Shown here piece by piece: positions 1-9,241 of a DNA stretch of 64,000 nucleotides. Each line of letters opens with the position of its first letter. Positions within the stretch are counted from its first letter, which is position 1. The position numbers and the translations under genes are program-made. This DNA is from Puteibacter caeruleilacunae (lineage in GTDB: Bacteria > Bacteroidota > Bacteroidia > Bacteroidales > Prolixibacteraceae), in assembly GCA_005217565.1 (NCBI GenBank), contig SJCO01000010.1, positions 248,001 through 312,000 of the forward strand. Reading direction: 5' to 3'. Under the pieces are notes generated by a model, which was given only the letters and a program-made list of their open reading frames with translations, made no database searches and was not told where the DNA came from.

Positions 1-168
1 TTTAATAGCTGAAGCTATATCTCTGGCTTTTTCCAAATCGGCATACCGCTTCTCTCCGGCAGCAACAGCTGCATCATATTTAGATATATTAAACTTAATA
101 GTCGCCCTATGTGCCTCATCGAACGCAATATCTTCCGATTTTTTCAGAAAGTCCTTCTTCTCTGTCAT
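1..168 (-). CDS. LutB-like lactate utilisation iron-sulfur protein, N-terminal fragment
   Basis: This is the first 56 codons of a gene that runs off the left edge. It starts at ATG 168-166 and opens MTEKKDFLKKSEDIAF. The segment KFNISKYDAAVAAGEKRYAD resembles the N-terminus of LutB-type proteins, which combine a LUD domain with 4Fe-4S clusters and act in L-lactate oxidation with LutA and LutC. The iron-sulfur motifs would lie outside the window, so the call rests on the N-terminus alone. It ends 8 bases before the rpiB stop on the same strand and is probably transcribed after rpiB. Confidence 0.55.
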   Translation of the reverse strand, partial: MTEKKDFLKKSEDIAFDEAHRATIKFNISKYDAAVAAGEKRYADLEKARDIASAIK

Positions 169-176
169 AGAAAATC

Positions 177-614
177 TTAAAGTGGTATTTTATTAATTCT
201 TCTTTCGTGGCGTCCTCCTTCAAACTCTGAGTTTAAGAAGGCATCCACAATTTTGATGGCCAATTCTATCGAAATAAAACGCGATGGAACAGCCAATACG
301 TTGGCATTGTTGTGTTCTACTGCTAACTCTGCAAGTTCTACTTCCCAGCATAAAGCTGATCGTATTCCCTGATGTTTATTAACAGTCATGTTAATTCCAT
401 TACCAGAACCACAAATAGAGATTCCTAGATCACACTCACCTTTTTCTACAGCACTAGCCATAGGATGTGCAAAATCTGGATAATCACAACTTTCATCTGA
501 ATCACATCCGAAATCACTTATCTTAAACCCCTTGCTTTCCAGATATTGAACAACCTCTTTTTTCATTTGATAACCTGCATGATCACAAGCTATACCTATA
601 CATCTCTTTTCCAA
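177..614 (-). CDS. rpiB: Ribose-5-phosphate isomerase B
   Basis: This cytoplasmic enzyme interconverts ribose 5-phosphate and ribulose 5-phosphate in the pentose phosphate pathway. The 145-residue length is normal for RpiB/LacAB. Visible family signatures are IACDHAGYQMK at the N-terminus, the catalytic-cysteine loop SICGSGNGINMTVNK, and the EHNNANVLAVPSR segment with the phosphate-binding histidine region. It is the first gene of a minus-strand unit leading into a LutB-like gene, and a TAATTTTG box lies about 40 bases upstream. No missing key residue was noticed. Confidence 0.95.
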   Translation of the reverse strand: MEKRCIGIACDHAGYQMKKEVVQYLESKGFKISDFGCDSDESCDYPDFAHPMASAVEKGECDLGISICGSGNGINMTVNKHQGIRSALCWEVELAELAVEHNNANVLAVPSRFISIELAIKIVDAFLNSEFEGGRHERRINKIPL

Positions 615-651
615 AACAATATCATTAAAATTTTATAAACAGGAAATGCTG

Positions 652-659
652 CAAAATTA
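652..659 (-). promoter_or_regulatory. Candidate -7 box for rpiB
   Basis: On the minus strand the sequence reads TAATTTTG, matching the Bacteroidota -7 consensus TAnnTTTG, about 38 bases before the rpiB start. No clear TTTG -33 element is visible, so this is a moderate call. Confidence 0.45.
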
Positions 660-690
660 ATACTTCTATGTCGTAATTGAAACTAATTAT

Positions 691-2175
691 CTATTTTCCA
701 CCTTTTTTAGGTAATAACTGTCGAATATCAATCCCCTCATATCTTGCTACAACGGCAATAAAACACCCAATCAATGCGGTATTTAAGGATAAACGAACAA
801 TAATGTTATCGGGATATAGGATATATGCAACTCCAAACATCAATAGAGCCATAATCAGGTAAAATACAATTCTTTTCAAATTATATGGAACCGGATAATA
901 CTTTTGTCCCAATATATACGACACCACCGTCATTGCAAAGTAACACACAAACGCAGCAATCGCCGCTCCGATGTATCCTATTACAGGTACCAATACGAAG
1001 TTTAATACCAAAGTTATTACTGCTCCCATTATTGCCAGGTAAGCTCCAAATCTTGTTTTATCTGTTAATTTGTACCATAACGAAAGCGTATAGAAAATTC
1101 CTAAAAACAGATGTGCCATCAAGATCCAAGGTACAATATGCAGTCCTTCCTGGAAACGTCCTCCCAACAGATATTTGATGATGTCGATGTAAAATGTTAT
1201 ACCCAGAAAAATTAACAATCCGAATATGACAAAGTACTTTAGAATGTCGGCATACATTTGCTTGGTATCTTTTCCATCTTTCTGTGAAAAAAAGAAAGGT
1301 TCAAAAGCATATCTAAAAGCCTGAATAAACATCGCCATAAGTACTCCTAACTTATAATTGGCTCCATAAATACCTGTCGCAGCCATTCCATCTACACCTT
1401 CAGGTAATAACTCTTTTAATAAAACCTTATCAATACTTTGGTTGATAACTCCAGCAAATCCCACCAACAAGATTGGGAAACCGTAATCCAACATTTCCTT
1501 AAGTTTCTGCTTTTGAAATATTAGAGGAACAGCAATAAGTTCTGGAATAAGTAAAATCAAGGTAATTACACTTGCCAGTAGATTACTTATAAACACATAC
1601 CCAACACCAATATCGGCACTGTAAACAGCTGAGATAATTGAGCTTGGATATCTCTCAAGCCAATAGGGACAGAAGGATATAAAGAAGATATTAAAACCAA
1701 TATTCAAGATGATATTTGCCATTTTTATAACAGCAAATCGAATGGGCCGGTTACTCAATCGTAATCTCGCAAATGGAATAGCAGTAAAGGCATCGATAGC
1801 GACGATAATTCCAAACCATCTTATATACTCCACATGATTGCTGTAATCCATCCATGATGCAATGGTTTCATCCCACAGCATGACTGCCAATACGAACAAT
1901 GCAGAAGTTGTGAATAAACTAATTATTGAGGTGGAATAAACTTTATCTGGCTCTTCGCTCTTCCCTGCAAATCGAAAAAAGCTGGTTTCCATTCCATATG
2001 TTAACAACACCAGAATAAAAGCAATATATGCGTATATATTAACAACTACTCCATATTCCCCTTCTAAAAATACCCTTGTATAGTAAGGGACAAGAAACCA
2101 ATTTAACAACCTACCTAGAATACTGGATACTCCATAAATAGCTGTATCTCCTGCTAATTTTTTAAACTTATTCAA
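691..2175 (-). CDS. Polysaccharide flippase (Wzx/MATE-like oligosaccharide transporter)
   Basis: This 494-residue, strongly hydrophobic protein has about 12-14 predicted membrane segments. It begins MNKFKKLAGDTAIYGVSSILGRLLNWFLVP, typical of the polysaccharide biosynthesis/MVF family that flips lipid-linked oligosaccharides across the inner membrane. The central loop FFFSQKDGKDTKQMYADILKY is also characteristic of Bacteroidota members. No glycosyltransferase genes lie beside it, so the transported glycan cannot be inferred. Its start is about 130 bases from the divergent lipoprotein gene, so the two probably share a promoter region. Confidence 0.88.
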   Translation of the reverse strand: MNKFKKLAGDTAIYGVSSILGRLLNWFLVPYYTRVFLEGEYGVVVNIYAYIAFILVLLTYGMETSFFRFAGKSEEPDKVYSTSIISLFTTSALFVLAVMLWDETIASWMDYSNHVEYIRWFGIIVAIDAFTAIPFARLRLSNRPIRFAVIKMANIILNIGFNIFFISFCPYWLERYPSSIISAVYSADIGVGYVFISNLLASVITLILLIPELIAVPLIFQKQKLKEMLDYGFPILLVGFAGVINQSIDKVLLKELLPEGVDGMAATGIYGANYKLGVLMAMFIQAFRYAFEPFFFSQKDGKDTKQMYADILKYFVIFGLLIFLGITFYIDIIKYLLGGRFQEGLHIVPWILMAHLFLGIFYTLSLWYKLTDKTRFGAYLAIMGAVITLVLNFVLVPVIGYIGAAIAAFVCYFAMTVVSYILGQKYYPVPYNLKRIVFYLIMALLMFGVAYILYPDNIIVRLSLNTALIGCFIAVVARYEGIDIRQLLPKKGGK

Positions 2176-2260
2176 AGCTGCGTACTATTTGATCGTCAAT
2201 ACAATTAGAAATCGTTTCAAAATTATAATTAAAAAAGTAATAACGGATGTGTATCCTTGC

Positions 2261-2268
2261 TATCTTTG
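2261..2268 (+). promoter_or_regulatory. Candidate -7 box for the glutaminyl cyclase gene
   Basis: TATCTTTG matches TAnnTTTG and sits 36 bases before the ATG at 2304. Its position supports the ATG at 2304 rather than the upstream in-frame ATG at 2247, which lies before the box. Confidence 0.5.
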
Positions 2269-2303
2269 AAAACAAATTCAGCTATCAACAATTAATTAAC
2301 ACC

Positions 2304-3374
2304 ATGAATTTTTATAAATTAATATTTTTGATTCCAATTACTGTTGTCTGCTTTTTATCTTGTTCCGGGACAAAAAAGAAATCACGACAACCTGTTTCAC
2401 AGATTTTACTCTCCACTAAACATCGAAAAATTAGTTGTGGAGATTCAATAACCATCAAGATAAACACCAGGCTAAAAAATGGTGTGCTGAAAAAATCAGA
2501 GCTTTATCTGGACAAACAACTGTTAGCAAATAAAAAGGATATTTCATATTCGGTAAGTATATCAACAGCTGACCTAACAATGGGAACTCATACCCTGAAA
2601 ACAGTTGTTACCAAAGAAGATGGAATGATTGGTACAAACTTCAAAACCATAGAAATTATTTCTGAAGTTATTCCTGAATCTTTAACATACAAGGTTATTA
2701 ACACTTATCCACATGAGCATGACTTCTTCACTCAAGGATTAGAGATTCATAATAACGCGTTCTATGAAGGAACCGGCGAATATGGAAAGTCAGGATTATT
2801 CAAGCTGAAGTTTCCAAGTTTTAAAATAGAACACCAGATTGCAATGGATGAGGATTATTTCGGAGAAGGAATAACAATTATCAATGACAAAGTTTATCAG
2901 CTAACATGGAAAGCTCAAAAAGCATTTGTTTATAACTTATCTGACTTTTCACTTATTCAAACCTTTTCATATTCCAACAAAGAAGGTTGGGGACTAGCAA
3001 ATGACCAGCAACAACTTTACATGAGTGATGGAAGTAGTACTATTTTTGTTAGAGATCCGGAAACATTTAAAGTGATTCGAACTTTTGGAGTTGCCGATAA
3101 TAAAGGTCCTATTTCGCAACTCAATGAACTGGAATTTATTGATGGCTATTTGTGGGCGAACATCTGGACAACTGACAATATCATCAAGATAGATCCTCAA
3201 ACAGGAAAAGTACTTGCAGTTGCAAATCTAAATGGTTTAGTTCCTTTGATGGAAGAGCCAGGAGAGAAGAGAGATGTATTAAATGGAATAGCATACAACC
3301 ATTCTACAAAGAAATTATATGTGACAGGTAAGCTATGGCCCAAACTCTACGAGATAGAATTAATTGCAAAATAA
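2304..3374 (+). CDS. Glutaminyl-peptide cyclotransferase, lipoprotein
   Basis: The protein belongs to the beta-propeller glutamine cyclotransferase family, which converts N-terminal glutamine to pyroglutamate on peptides. I chose the ATG at 2304 because the protein then starts MNFYKLIFLIPITVVCFLSC, a lipoprotein signal with lipobox LSC, and because a promoter box lies between this ATG and the earlier one at 2247. Residues 25-130 form a beta-rich domain of unknown role. The cyclotransferase region follows, with HDFFTQGLE, GEGITI, VYQLTWK, NELEFIDGYLWANIW and VLNGIAYN, all typical of the family. The predicted location is periplasmic, membrane-anchored. A strong bidirectional terminator follows. 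Confidence 0.88.
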   Translation: MNFYKLIFLIPITVVCFLSCSGTKKKSRQPVSQILLSTKHRKISCGDSITIKINTRLKNGVLKKSELYLDKQLLANKKDISYSVSISTADLTMGTHTLKTVVTKEDGMIGTNFKTIEIISEVIPESLTYKVINTYPHEHDFFTQGLEIHNNAFYEGTGEYGKSGLFKLKFPSFKIEHQIAMDEDYFGEGITIINDKVYQLTWKAQKAFVYNLSDFSLIQTFSYSNKEGWGLANDQQQLYMSDGSSTIFVRDPETFKVIRTFGVADNKGPISQLNELEFIDGYLWANIWTTDNIIKIDPQTGKVLAVANLNGLVPLMEEPGEKRDVLNGIAYNHSTKKLYVTGKLWPKLYEIELIAK

Positions 3375-3406
3375 AAAAAGGAGGCTTGATGAAGCCTCCT
3401 TTTTTT
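3373..3406. terminator. Bidirectional intrinsic terminator
   Basis: A perfect 15-bp stem (AAAAAAAGGAGGCTT with its complement) closes on a GATG tetraloop. The A-run on one side and T-run on the other let it work for both the cyclotransferase gene and convergent ruvB. It overlaps both stop codons. Confidence 0.92.
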
Positions 3407-4430
3407 AAAATAACGACATTTCCTGTCCTGGTATTATTTTTCCTAAATGTTGATAAGCTAACTCTGTTACCTCTCTTCCACGAGGTGTTCGTTTTATAAA
3501 TCCCTCTTTAATCAAGAATGGTTCATAAACTTCTTCAATAGTTCCAGCATCTTCACCAACAGCAGTAGCAATTGTTGAAATACCAACTGGTCCTCCTTTA
3601 AACTTCTCAATAATTGTTGACAAGATCTTATTATCCATCTCGTCTAATCCGTGTTGATCGATATTCAATGCATCCAGTGAATACTTAGCAATCTCTAAAT
3701 CTATTTTTCCATTACCTTTCACTTGTGCAAAATCCCGCACTCTCCTTAACAACGCATTTACAATTCTTGGAGTTCCCCGACTCTTCGAAGCAATCTCCTT
3801 TGCTGCACGATCTTCAATCTCAACTTCAAGGATACGAGCAGACCTTTTCACAATGTTTGTTAATATCGTAACGTCATAGTACTCAAGATGTGAGTTGATA
3901 CCAAAGCGAGCTCTCAACGGACTTGTTAACAACCCGGATCTGGTTGTTGCACCAATCATTGTAAATGGATTTAACTCCAACTGAATAGATCTCGCACTAG
4001 GACCTTTATCAATCATGATATCGATCTTATAGTCTTCCATAGCAGAATATAAATACTCTTCCACAATAGGACTAAGTCGGTGTATCTCATCGATAAATAA
4101 AACATCCCGTGGTTCTAAATTGGTTAATAAACCAGCAAGATCGCCAGGCTTATCTAATACAGGTCCAGAGGTAATCTTTAAGCCAACTCCCAATTCATTG
4201 GCAATGATATTTGAAAGTGTCGTTTTACCTAGTCCCGGAGGTCCATGTAATAAAACATGATCAAGGGCTTCATCTCTCATATTGGCCGCTTTCACAAATA
4301 CCTTCAGGTTTTCAACAACTTTATTTTGTCCACTAAAGTCGCTAAATGATAAAGGTCGAAGTCTGCGATCCAGTTCATTCTCTCTTTCCGAAATGTTCCC
4401 ACCTCGTAAATCAATAAAATCGTCCATCAA
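3405..4430 (-). CDS. ruvB: Holliday junction branch migration DNA helicase RuvB
   Basis: RuvB is the hexameric AAA+ motor that works with RuvA to migrate Holliday junctions and with RuvC for resolution. The 341-residue length is normal. Visible motifs are Walker [10 protein letters not shown], Walker [10 protein letters not shown], sensor GATTRSGLL with SPLRARFG (arginine-finger region), and the C-terminal winged-helix end [19 protein letters not shown]. RuvA and RuvC are not adjacent. A receiver-domain gene lies 46 bases upstream on the same strand and may be co-transcribed. Confidence 0.97.
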   Translation of the reverse strand: MMDDFIDLRGGNISERENELDRRLRPLSFSDFSGQNKVVENLKVFVKAANMRDEALDHVLLHGPPGLGKTTLSNIIANELGVGLKITSGPVLDKPGDLAGLLTNLEPRDVLFIDEIHRLSPIVEEYLYSAMEDYKIDIMIDKGPSARSIQLELNPFTMIGATTRSGLLTSPLRARFGINSHLEYYDVTILTNIVKRSARILEVEIEDRAAKEIASKSRGTPRIVNALLRRVRDFAQVKGNGKIDLEIAKYSLDALNIDQHGLDEMDNKILSTIIEKFKGGPVGISTIATAVGEDAGTIEEVYEPFLIKEGFIKRTPRGREVTELAYQHLGKIIPGQEMSLF

Positions 4431-4476
4431 TAAAAATACAGTTCTTAATTACCTCTATTAACAAGTATTCACAACA

Positions 4477-4869
4477 TTAATCCATCAGAATGTTTAAATC
4501 TGAAAAAATCATGTTGAGTTTATCCATATCAAACGGTTTCGTCATAAAGTCGTCCATTCCAATAGCAATACACTTTTCTCGATCATTATCTAAAGTGTTA
4601 GCAGTAATTGCAATGATAGGAGTCTTTTCTCCATTATTTTGACTTGCTTCAAACTCTCTAATTTTTTGTGTTGATTCCAATCCATCCATTACAGGCATCA
4701 TGATATCCATCAAAATAACGTCATATGAGCCATTTTTAACCATATTTAAAGCCTCTAAACCATTATTGGCTATCTCTACCTCGTGTCCATGCCTTTGAAG
4801 GCTTATAGTCGTTAATCGCTGATTAAGCAGATTATCTTCAACCAAAAGTATTTCTAATTTTTTATTCAT
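4477..4869 (-). CDS. Stand-alone response-regulator receiver domain protein
   Basis: This is a single CheY-like receiver domain of 130 residues with no output domain. I chose the ATG at 4869 (MNKKLEILLVEDN), because the 13 extra residues of the longer reading do not belong to the fold. The acidic pair is E11/D12, the phosphoacceptor is D55 in VILMDIMMPVMDG, the switch threonine lies in AITANT, and the conserved lysine is in FMTKPF. The sequence looks most like receivers that serve hybrid kinases or phosphorelays. No histidine kinase is nearby, so the partner is unknown. It lies just upstream of ruvB on the same strand. Confidence 0.85.
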   Translation of the reverse strand: MNKKLEILLVEDNLLNQRLTTISLQRHGHEVEIANNGLEALNMVKNGSYDVILMDIMMPVMDGLESTQKIREFEASQNNGEKTPIIAITANTLDNDREKCIAIGMDDFMTKPFDMDKLNMIFSDLNILMD

Positions 4870-5478
4870 CACCAGTAACTCGTTATCTCCAATTTTAGAG
4901 AATCTCAATTTGTCTTTTGCAAAACTGCATTCGTAAAAATATAAATATCATTTTTAAAAACTTTTATAATAAAGAAAAATGTAAATAATAATAGGCTGTT
5001 GATAGGGTGTAAAAAAAGAAAAAATAATACTTGTACATGTTGTTATTAAAGGCTTATAGAAGGAGTATAAACAGTTTATGAATAATGATTTTTTTGATTC
5101 TTAAGTAGTTAGTGTGATTATAAACATCGTGTTAAAAACCGGTAAATTGAAAACTTTGATGACAACAAGAGTATTCATAACCATAAAAGATGCTGTTAAA
5201 ATCGAAGTTTTAAAAAATAGAAAATTCTTCTTGGTTTTTCGAAAATGGGAATCTATAGGAAAATTTGAATAATAAACTAGAGAGATGTTTTAATTGTTAT
5301 CGATAACTATTAACTTGTTTTAACAAAGTAATGAAACTAGTAAAACCCTGAAAAATCAACTACTTTTGTTTTTACAAATTCATGAGTGACTGTAAATCAA
5401 TAGTTTGTATTTTCAACAGGTTGTTCATTAAATTGTATGTGATTGATATTCAGTGTTTCTATAAGATAATAACAAAGC
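4870..5478. other. Long AT-rich intergenic region upstream of the DUF4175 gene
   Basis: This 609-bp gap separates two divergent genes and I see no convincing ORF in it. A TACTTTTG box at 5361-5368 matches the -7 consensus and would give the DUF4175 transcript a leader of roughly 100 bases. Short palindromes such as TTATCGATAA near 5298 are present. I found no matches to TTATCCACA DnaA boxes, so an origin cannot be claimed. Confidence 0.5.
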
Positions 5479-8400
5479 ATGAATTCAAAATTAAAAGAGC
5501 TGTTACTGCAACTTAGTCGTGTGAAGCGATCATTATATATAAAGACATTGTTGAATGGTGTTGCTTATTTGTTGATCTTCATTGGATTAGGAGGTTATTC
5601 ACTATTGTTGGCTGAGAAAGCGTATTATCTACCACCAATGGTAAAGATTGGTTTCCTGTTGTTATTAATAGTAGTTGTTTTAACTATTATGGTTGTTTAT
5701 ATACTCATTCCAATACTCAAATTTAGTGGTGTAATTAAAGGCGTATCAGATACTGACATCTGTGAATATGTTGTTAACAGATATCCACATGTGGAAGACA
5801 AGCTTTTGAATATCATTGAAATGAATAAGGATTTCGATATTAACAACAGTGTTATTAACGCAAGTGTTACACAAAAGATCAATCAGATTGAAGATATTGA
5901 ATTCTGCAGCGTTATTTCATATAAATCTACTAGAAAGATAATGGTTAGAACCATTCTTCTTTTTGCACTTATTTGTTTATTAGTTGTGAGTAACAGTGTT
6001 GAAATAAGTAAAGCAAAGGATCGGTTATTGGATTATACTGCACATTATCAGCCTAATGCACCTTTTTCTTTTGTTTTTAACAAAAACACATTGGTTGTTG
6101 AAAAGGGTAAGGATCTAAGTATTGATGTTCGTGTGGAGGGAGAAAAACTGCCTGACCAGTTATATGTGAATAGCGCTGGTAACCTGTTTATGATGAAATC
6201 TCAGGGAAACGGTAGGTTCAGTTATTCATTTAATGGTGTTAATAATCCATTTCAATTCGTATTTACTGATAAGCAATATAGTTCAAGGACCTGCAAAGTA
6301 CAGGTTATTTCTCGGCCTTCAGTTCTAGGTTTCTCAATAGTAATTGATTATCCACATTACACTGGTATTAAGGATGTAAGACTTACTAATGAAGGGAATA
6401 TAGAGTTGCCAGTTGGTACTAATATAGAGATCCGAGGAACTTCGATTGATGCGAAGTCCACCATGTTAACATGGGGTGTTGATACGTTAGTAAATAAGAA
6501 TGAAGGTGACCAATTTGTATTCAATAAAGAAGTAGTGAAGTCTGTTAATTATGGCTTTCTTTTAAGTAATGAGTTTTTCAAGGATGTTAAAGAGGTTGAT
6601 TACGCTGTGGATGTTATACCTGATTTTCATCCATCAGTTCAGGTTATTCAAATGCAGGACTCGTTACAACTTGCCACTTATTACTTTAAAGGCTTAGTTG
6701 AAGACGATTATGGTTTCTCAAAGTTGCTATTTCATGTTGATATGGGAGATAGAGACTCTGTGTTTGTACTACCTATACAAAAGAACCTACTAACCCAAGA
6801 GTTTTATTATTCTATCGACTATTCGATGTTTAAAGAATTAACAACATCGTTAACATCTTGCTTTGAAGTATATGATAATGATGGTGTGAATGGAGTCAAA
6901 TCATCTAAAAGTGAGCTATTTAACTTTGTATTCCCAGATATTAATGACGTTGTTAATAACGAGAATAAGGCTTTTGAAGAAATAGAGCAATTGATTCAGA
7001 ATAGCGCAGAATTAAATAAACGCGTACAAGAGAAAATGGAGTCTTTTAAAAAGAAATCAATTCAGAATAACCTTAATGAATATGAAAAGAAGCAAATGCT
7101 TCAAAGTATAGTTAATGATCGACAAGCATTAGAAGAATCATTGAATAGCATCAAAGAGAAACAAGATCAACTTAATAATTACCTCAATACATTTGAGGAG
7201 AAGAATTTTGAATTGTTAGAAAAGCAACAACAAATTAATGAACTTGTTGAAAACGTATTCTCCGATGAGTTGAAGAAATTGATGGACGAATTTAACGAGT
7301 TATTAAAAGACTTTGATCAATCGAAATTTAACAAGCTTCAGGAGAGAGTTGATCTCTCAATGGAGGATATGGAAAAGCAATTGGATCGAAATCTTGAGAT
7401 GTTAAGACAAATGCAAATCGAGAGAAAGTTGAATAGAATTGCTGATCAGTTGGAGGATATTGCTGAAAAGGAAAGAGCACTATCGGAAGATTTACCCGCG
7501 AGAGAGCAATATGATGAAGTAGGGGAGAAGATAAAAAAAGATGAAGATTTGTTTGATTTACTTCAAGAGGAACTCGAAGAAGTCCAAAAACTAAATAATG
7601 AATTAGAGAAACCTGCACCTTTAGACTTCGAGAATGAGAAGAAGGAAATTAAGAAGAATTTCAAAAGTATTCAAGAGGATGTTAATAACAAGAAGAAGAA
7701 AGAGCTACAGAAGAATATGAAATCTAATGCTGAGTCGTTGGAGAATTTCGCTTTTGTATTAAAAAGTATGATGAAATCGGGTAATCAACAAAAGATGAAG
7801 ATTAGTGTCGCTATGTTGCGACAGATATTATCTGACCTTATTTATTGTTCATATGAACAAGAGAATATCATTGCTGATTCACGCATATTTGGAAATAGCG
7901 ATGAGGAATTAGGTAAAGTTCAATTGGCACAAAAGAAGTTAATATCTAACTTTGGCATTGTTAAAGATTCTATTTATGCTGCAGGAAAAAAGGTTCCACA
8001 AATCGGAAGTATTGTTAATAAGGAATTGGTGGAAACCGAATATCAGTTAAAGATTATATCAGACTATTTTAGTGAAGGACGGATTAGCTCTTGTAGAATT
8101 CACTTTCAGCTGGTGATGACATCTATTAACAATTTAAGTCTTATTCTTGAAGAAATAATAGAATCTATCGAAAGACAAATGGCCAATGCAATGCCTGGTG
8201 ACCAGCAATGTGAGAATGGTGAAGGGACAGGAAATGGAATGATGCCTTCACTAAAGGAAGCACAGGAGTCGCTTAAGAGTAAAATGGAGAAGATGATTCA
8301 ACAAATGAAGAGCGGAGGTCAAGGTCAGCAAATGAATAGACAAATCGGACAAGCAATTCAACAGCAGGAGATGATCCAAAATATGTTGCAGAAGATGCTT

Positions 8401-8766
8401 GGAGACTCTGAGGTGGGATCAGAATCGAAGAATATTCTGAGGCAGGTTAATCAGATGTTGGAAGAGAATAAAAGAGATTTGGTTCAGCAGAATATATCAC
8501 GTCGTCTTATTGATCGACAGAATTTGATCTTCAATAAATTATTGAAGGCTGAGAATGCTGAAATGGAAAGAGAATTAGACGATAAGCGAGAATCTACTGC
8601 AGGCGATGATCAACGTAGAAGTAGTCCTGCTTCTTATTTTAATAAAAAGGATACGACCAAAGTAGGAGTGGAGGATATGGAATATTCGAGACTAAAGCTC
8701 AAGCGTTTTTACAGGAGAAAGTATAACGAGTTTAAAAAGGATTTAAATACTAATTCGAATGATTAA
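5479..8766 (+). CDS. DUF4175 family membrane protein with long coiled coil
   Basis: This 1095-residue protein belongs to a large family common in Bacteroidota and of unknown function. It has two membrane helices at about residues 18-40 and 56-78 and a third near 155-173. A beta-rich extracytoplasmic region runs to about residue 500. A very long charged coiled coil follows (about 500-760, rich in E, K, Q and N), and then a Gln/Met-rich stretch near 910-980. The C-terminus is basic and tyrosine-rich. The last 8 bases overlap ybeY, so translation may be coupled. The role is not known; an envelope scaffold is only a guess. Confidence 0.82.
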   Translation: MNSKLKELLLQLSRVKRSLYIKTLLNGVAYLLIFIGLGGYSLLLAEKAYYLPPMVKIGFLLLLIVVVLTIMVVYILIPILKFSGVIKGVSDTDICEYVVNRYPHVEDKLLNIIEMNKDFDINNSVINASVTQKINQIEDIEFCSVISYKSTRKIMVRTILLFALICLLVVSNSVEISKAKDRLLDYTAHYQPNAPFSFVFNKNTLVVEKGKDLSIDVRVEGEKLPDQLYVNSAGNLFMMKSQGNGRFSYSFNGVNNPFQFVFTDKQYSSRTCKVQVISRPSVLGFSIVIDYPHYTGIKDVRLTNEGNIELPVGTNIEIRGTSIDAKSTMLTWGVDTLVNKNEGDQFVFNKEVVKSVNYGFLLSNEFFKDVKEVDYAVDVIPDFHPSVQVIQMQDSLQLATYYFKGLVEDDYGFSKLLFHVDMGDRDSVFVLPIQKNLLTQEFYYSIDYSMFKELTTSLTSCFEVYDNDGVNGVKSSKSELFNFVFPDINDVVNNENKAFEEIEQLIQNSAELNKRVQEKMESFKKKSIQNNLNEYEKKQMLQSIVNDRQALEESLNSIKEKQDQLNNYLNTFEEKNFELLEKQQQINELVENVFSDELKKLMDEFNELLKDFDQSKFNKLQERVDLSMEDMEKQLDRNLEMLRQMQIERKLNRIADQLEDIAEKERALSEDLPAREQYDEVGEKIKKDEDLFDLLQEELEEVQKLNNELEKPAPLDFENEKKEIKKNFKSIQEDVNNKKKKELQKNMKSNAESLENFAFVLKSMMKSGNQQKMKISVAMLRQILSDLIYCSYEQENIIADSRIFGNSDEELGKVQLAQKKLISNFGIVKDSIYAAGKKVPQIGSIVNKELVETEYQLKIISDYFSEGRISSCRIHFQLVMTSINNLSLILEEIIESIERQMANAMPGDQQCENGEGTGNGMMPSLKEAQESLKSKMEKMIQQMKSGGQGQQMNRQIGQAIQQQEMIQNMLQKMLGDSEVGSESKNILRQVNQMLEENKRDLVQQNISRRLIDRQNLIFNKLLKAENAEMERELDDKRESTAGDDQRRSSPASYFNKKDTTKVGVEDMEYSRLKLKRFYRRKYNEFKKDLNTNSND

Positions 8767-9175
8767 TTTTTTTACAGAAGATATCGAATTTGAAGATTAC
8801 GATAAGAATAGGATTCAGGATTTCGTACAGAAGGTGATAGACCGTCATTACAAACTTCTGGGTGAAGTTAATTATATATTTTGTTCTGATAAGTATATAC
8901 TAGAGGTGAACAAAGAGTATCTGAATCACGATTACTTCACTGATATAATTAGTTTTGATTATTCGGAAGGTGATCTGATTTCTGGAGATATTTTTATAAG
9001 CATTGATACTGTTAAAGATAACGCAGAGACATTTAAAGTATCTTTTGAAAATGAACTATACAGGGTTATTATTCATGGAATTCTCCATTATATAGGTTTC
9101 AAGGATAAGACAGATGAGGAGCAAGAGATGATGACTAAAATGGAGAACGAAGCTCTTGCAATGATTAATATTTAG
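8759..9175 (+). CDS. ybeY: rRNA maturation endoribonuclease YbeY
   Basis: YbeY is a metal-dependent single-strand endoribonuclease needed for 16S rRNA 3' end processing and ribosome quality control. The 138-residue length fits. The metal-binding signature appears as HGILHYIGFKDKTDEEQEMM. The first two histidines of the usual H-x3-H-x5-H motif are present, and the third position is aspartate or lysine, a pattern I believe is common in Bacteroidota orthologues. The start overlaps the preceding coding sequence by 8 bases. Confidence 0.93.
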   Translation: MINFFTEDIEFEDYDKNRIQDFVQKVIDRHYKLLGEVNYIFCSDKYILEVNKEYLNHDYFTDIISFDYSEGDLISGDIFISIDTVKDNAETFKVSFENELYRVIIHGILHYIGFKDKTDEEQEMMTKMENEALAMINI

Positions 9176-9218
9176 TTATTTTAACTCAGTCTAAATTATT
9201 ATTTATCAAACATTTTGG

Positions 9219-9226
9219 TAATTTTG
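9219..9226 (+). promoter_or_regulatory. Candidate -7 box for mnmG
   Basis: TAATTTTG matches TAnnTTTG and lies 15 bases before the mnmG ATG, suggesting mnmG has its own promoter with a very short leader. Confidence 0.45.
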
Positions 9227-9241
9227 CGGAAAATTTAAGAT

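Noticed and set aside
4870-5478. Possible replication origin in the long AT-rich gap
   Set aside because: AT-rich and within 6 kb of a parS-like site, but I found no TTATCCACA-type DnaA boxes or repeated 13-mers, so an origin cannot be supported.
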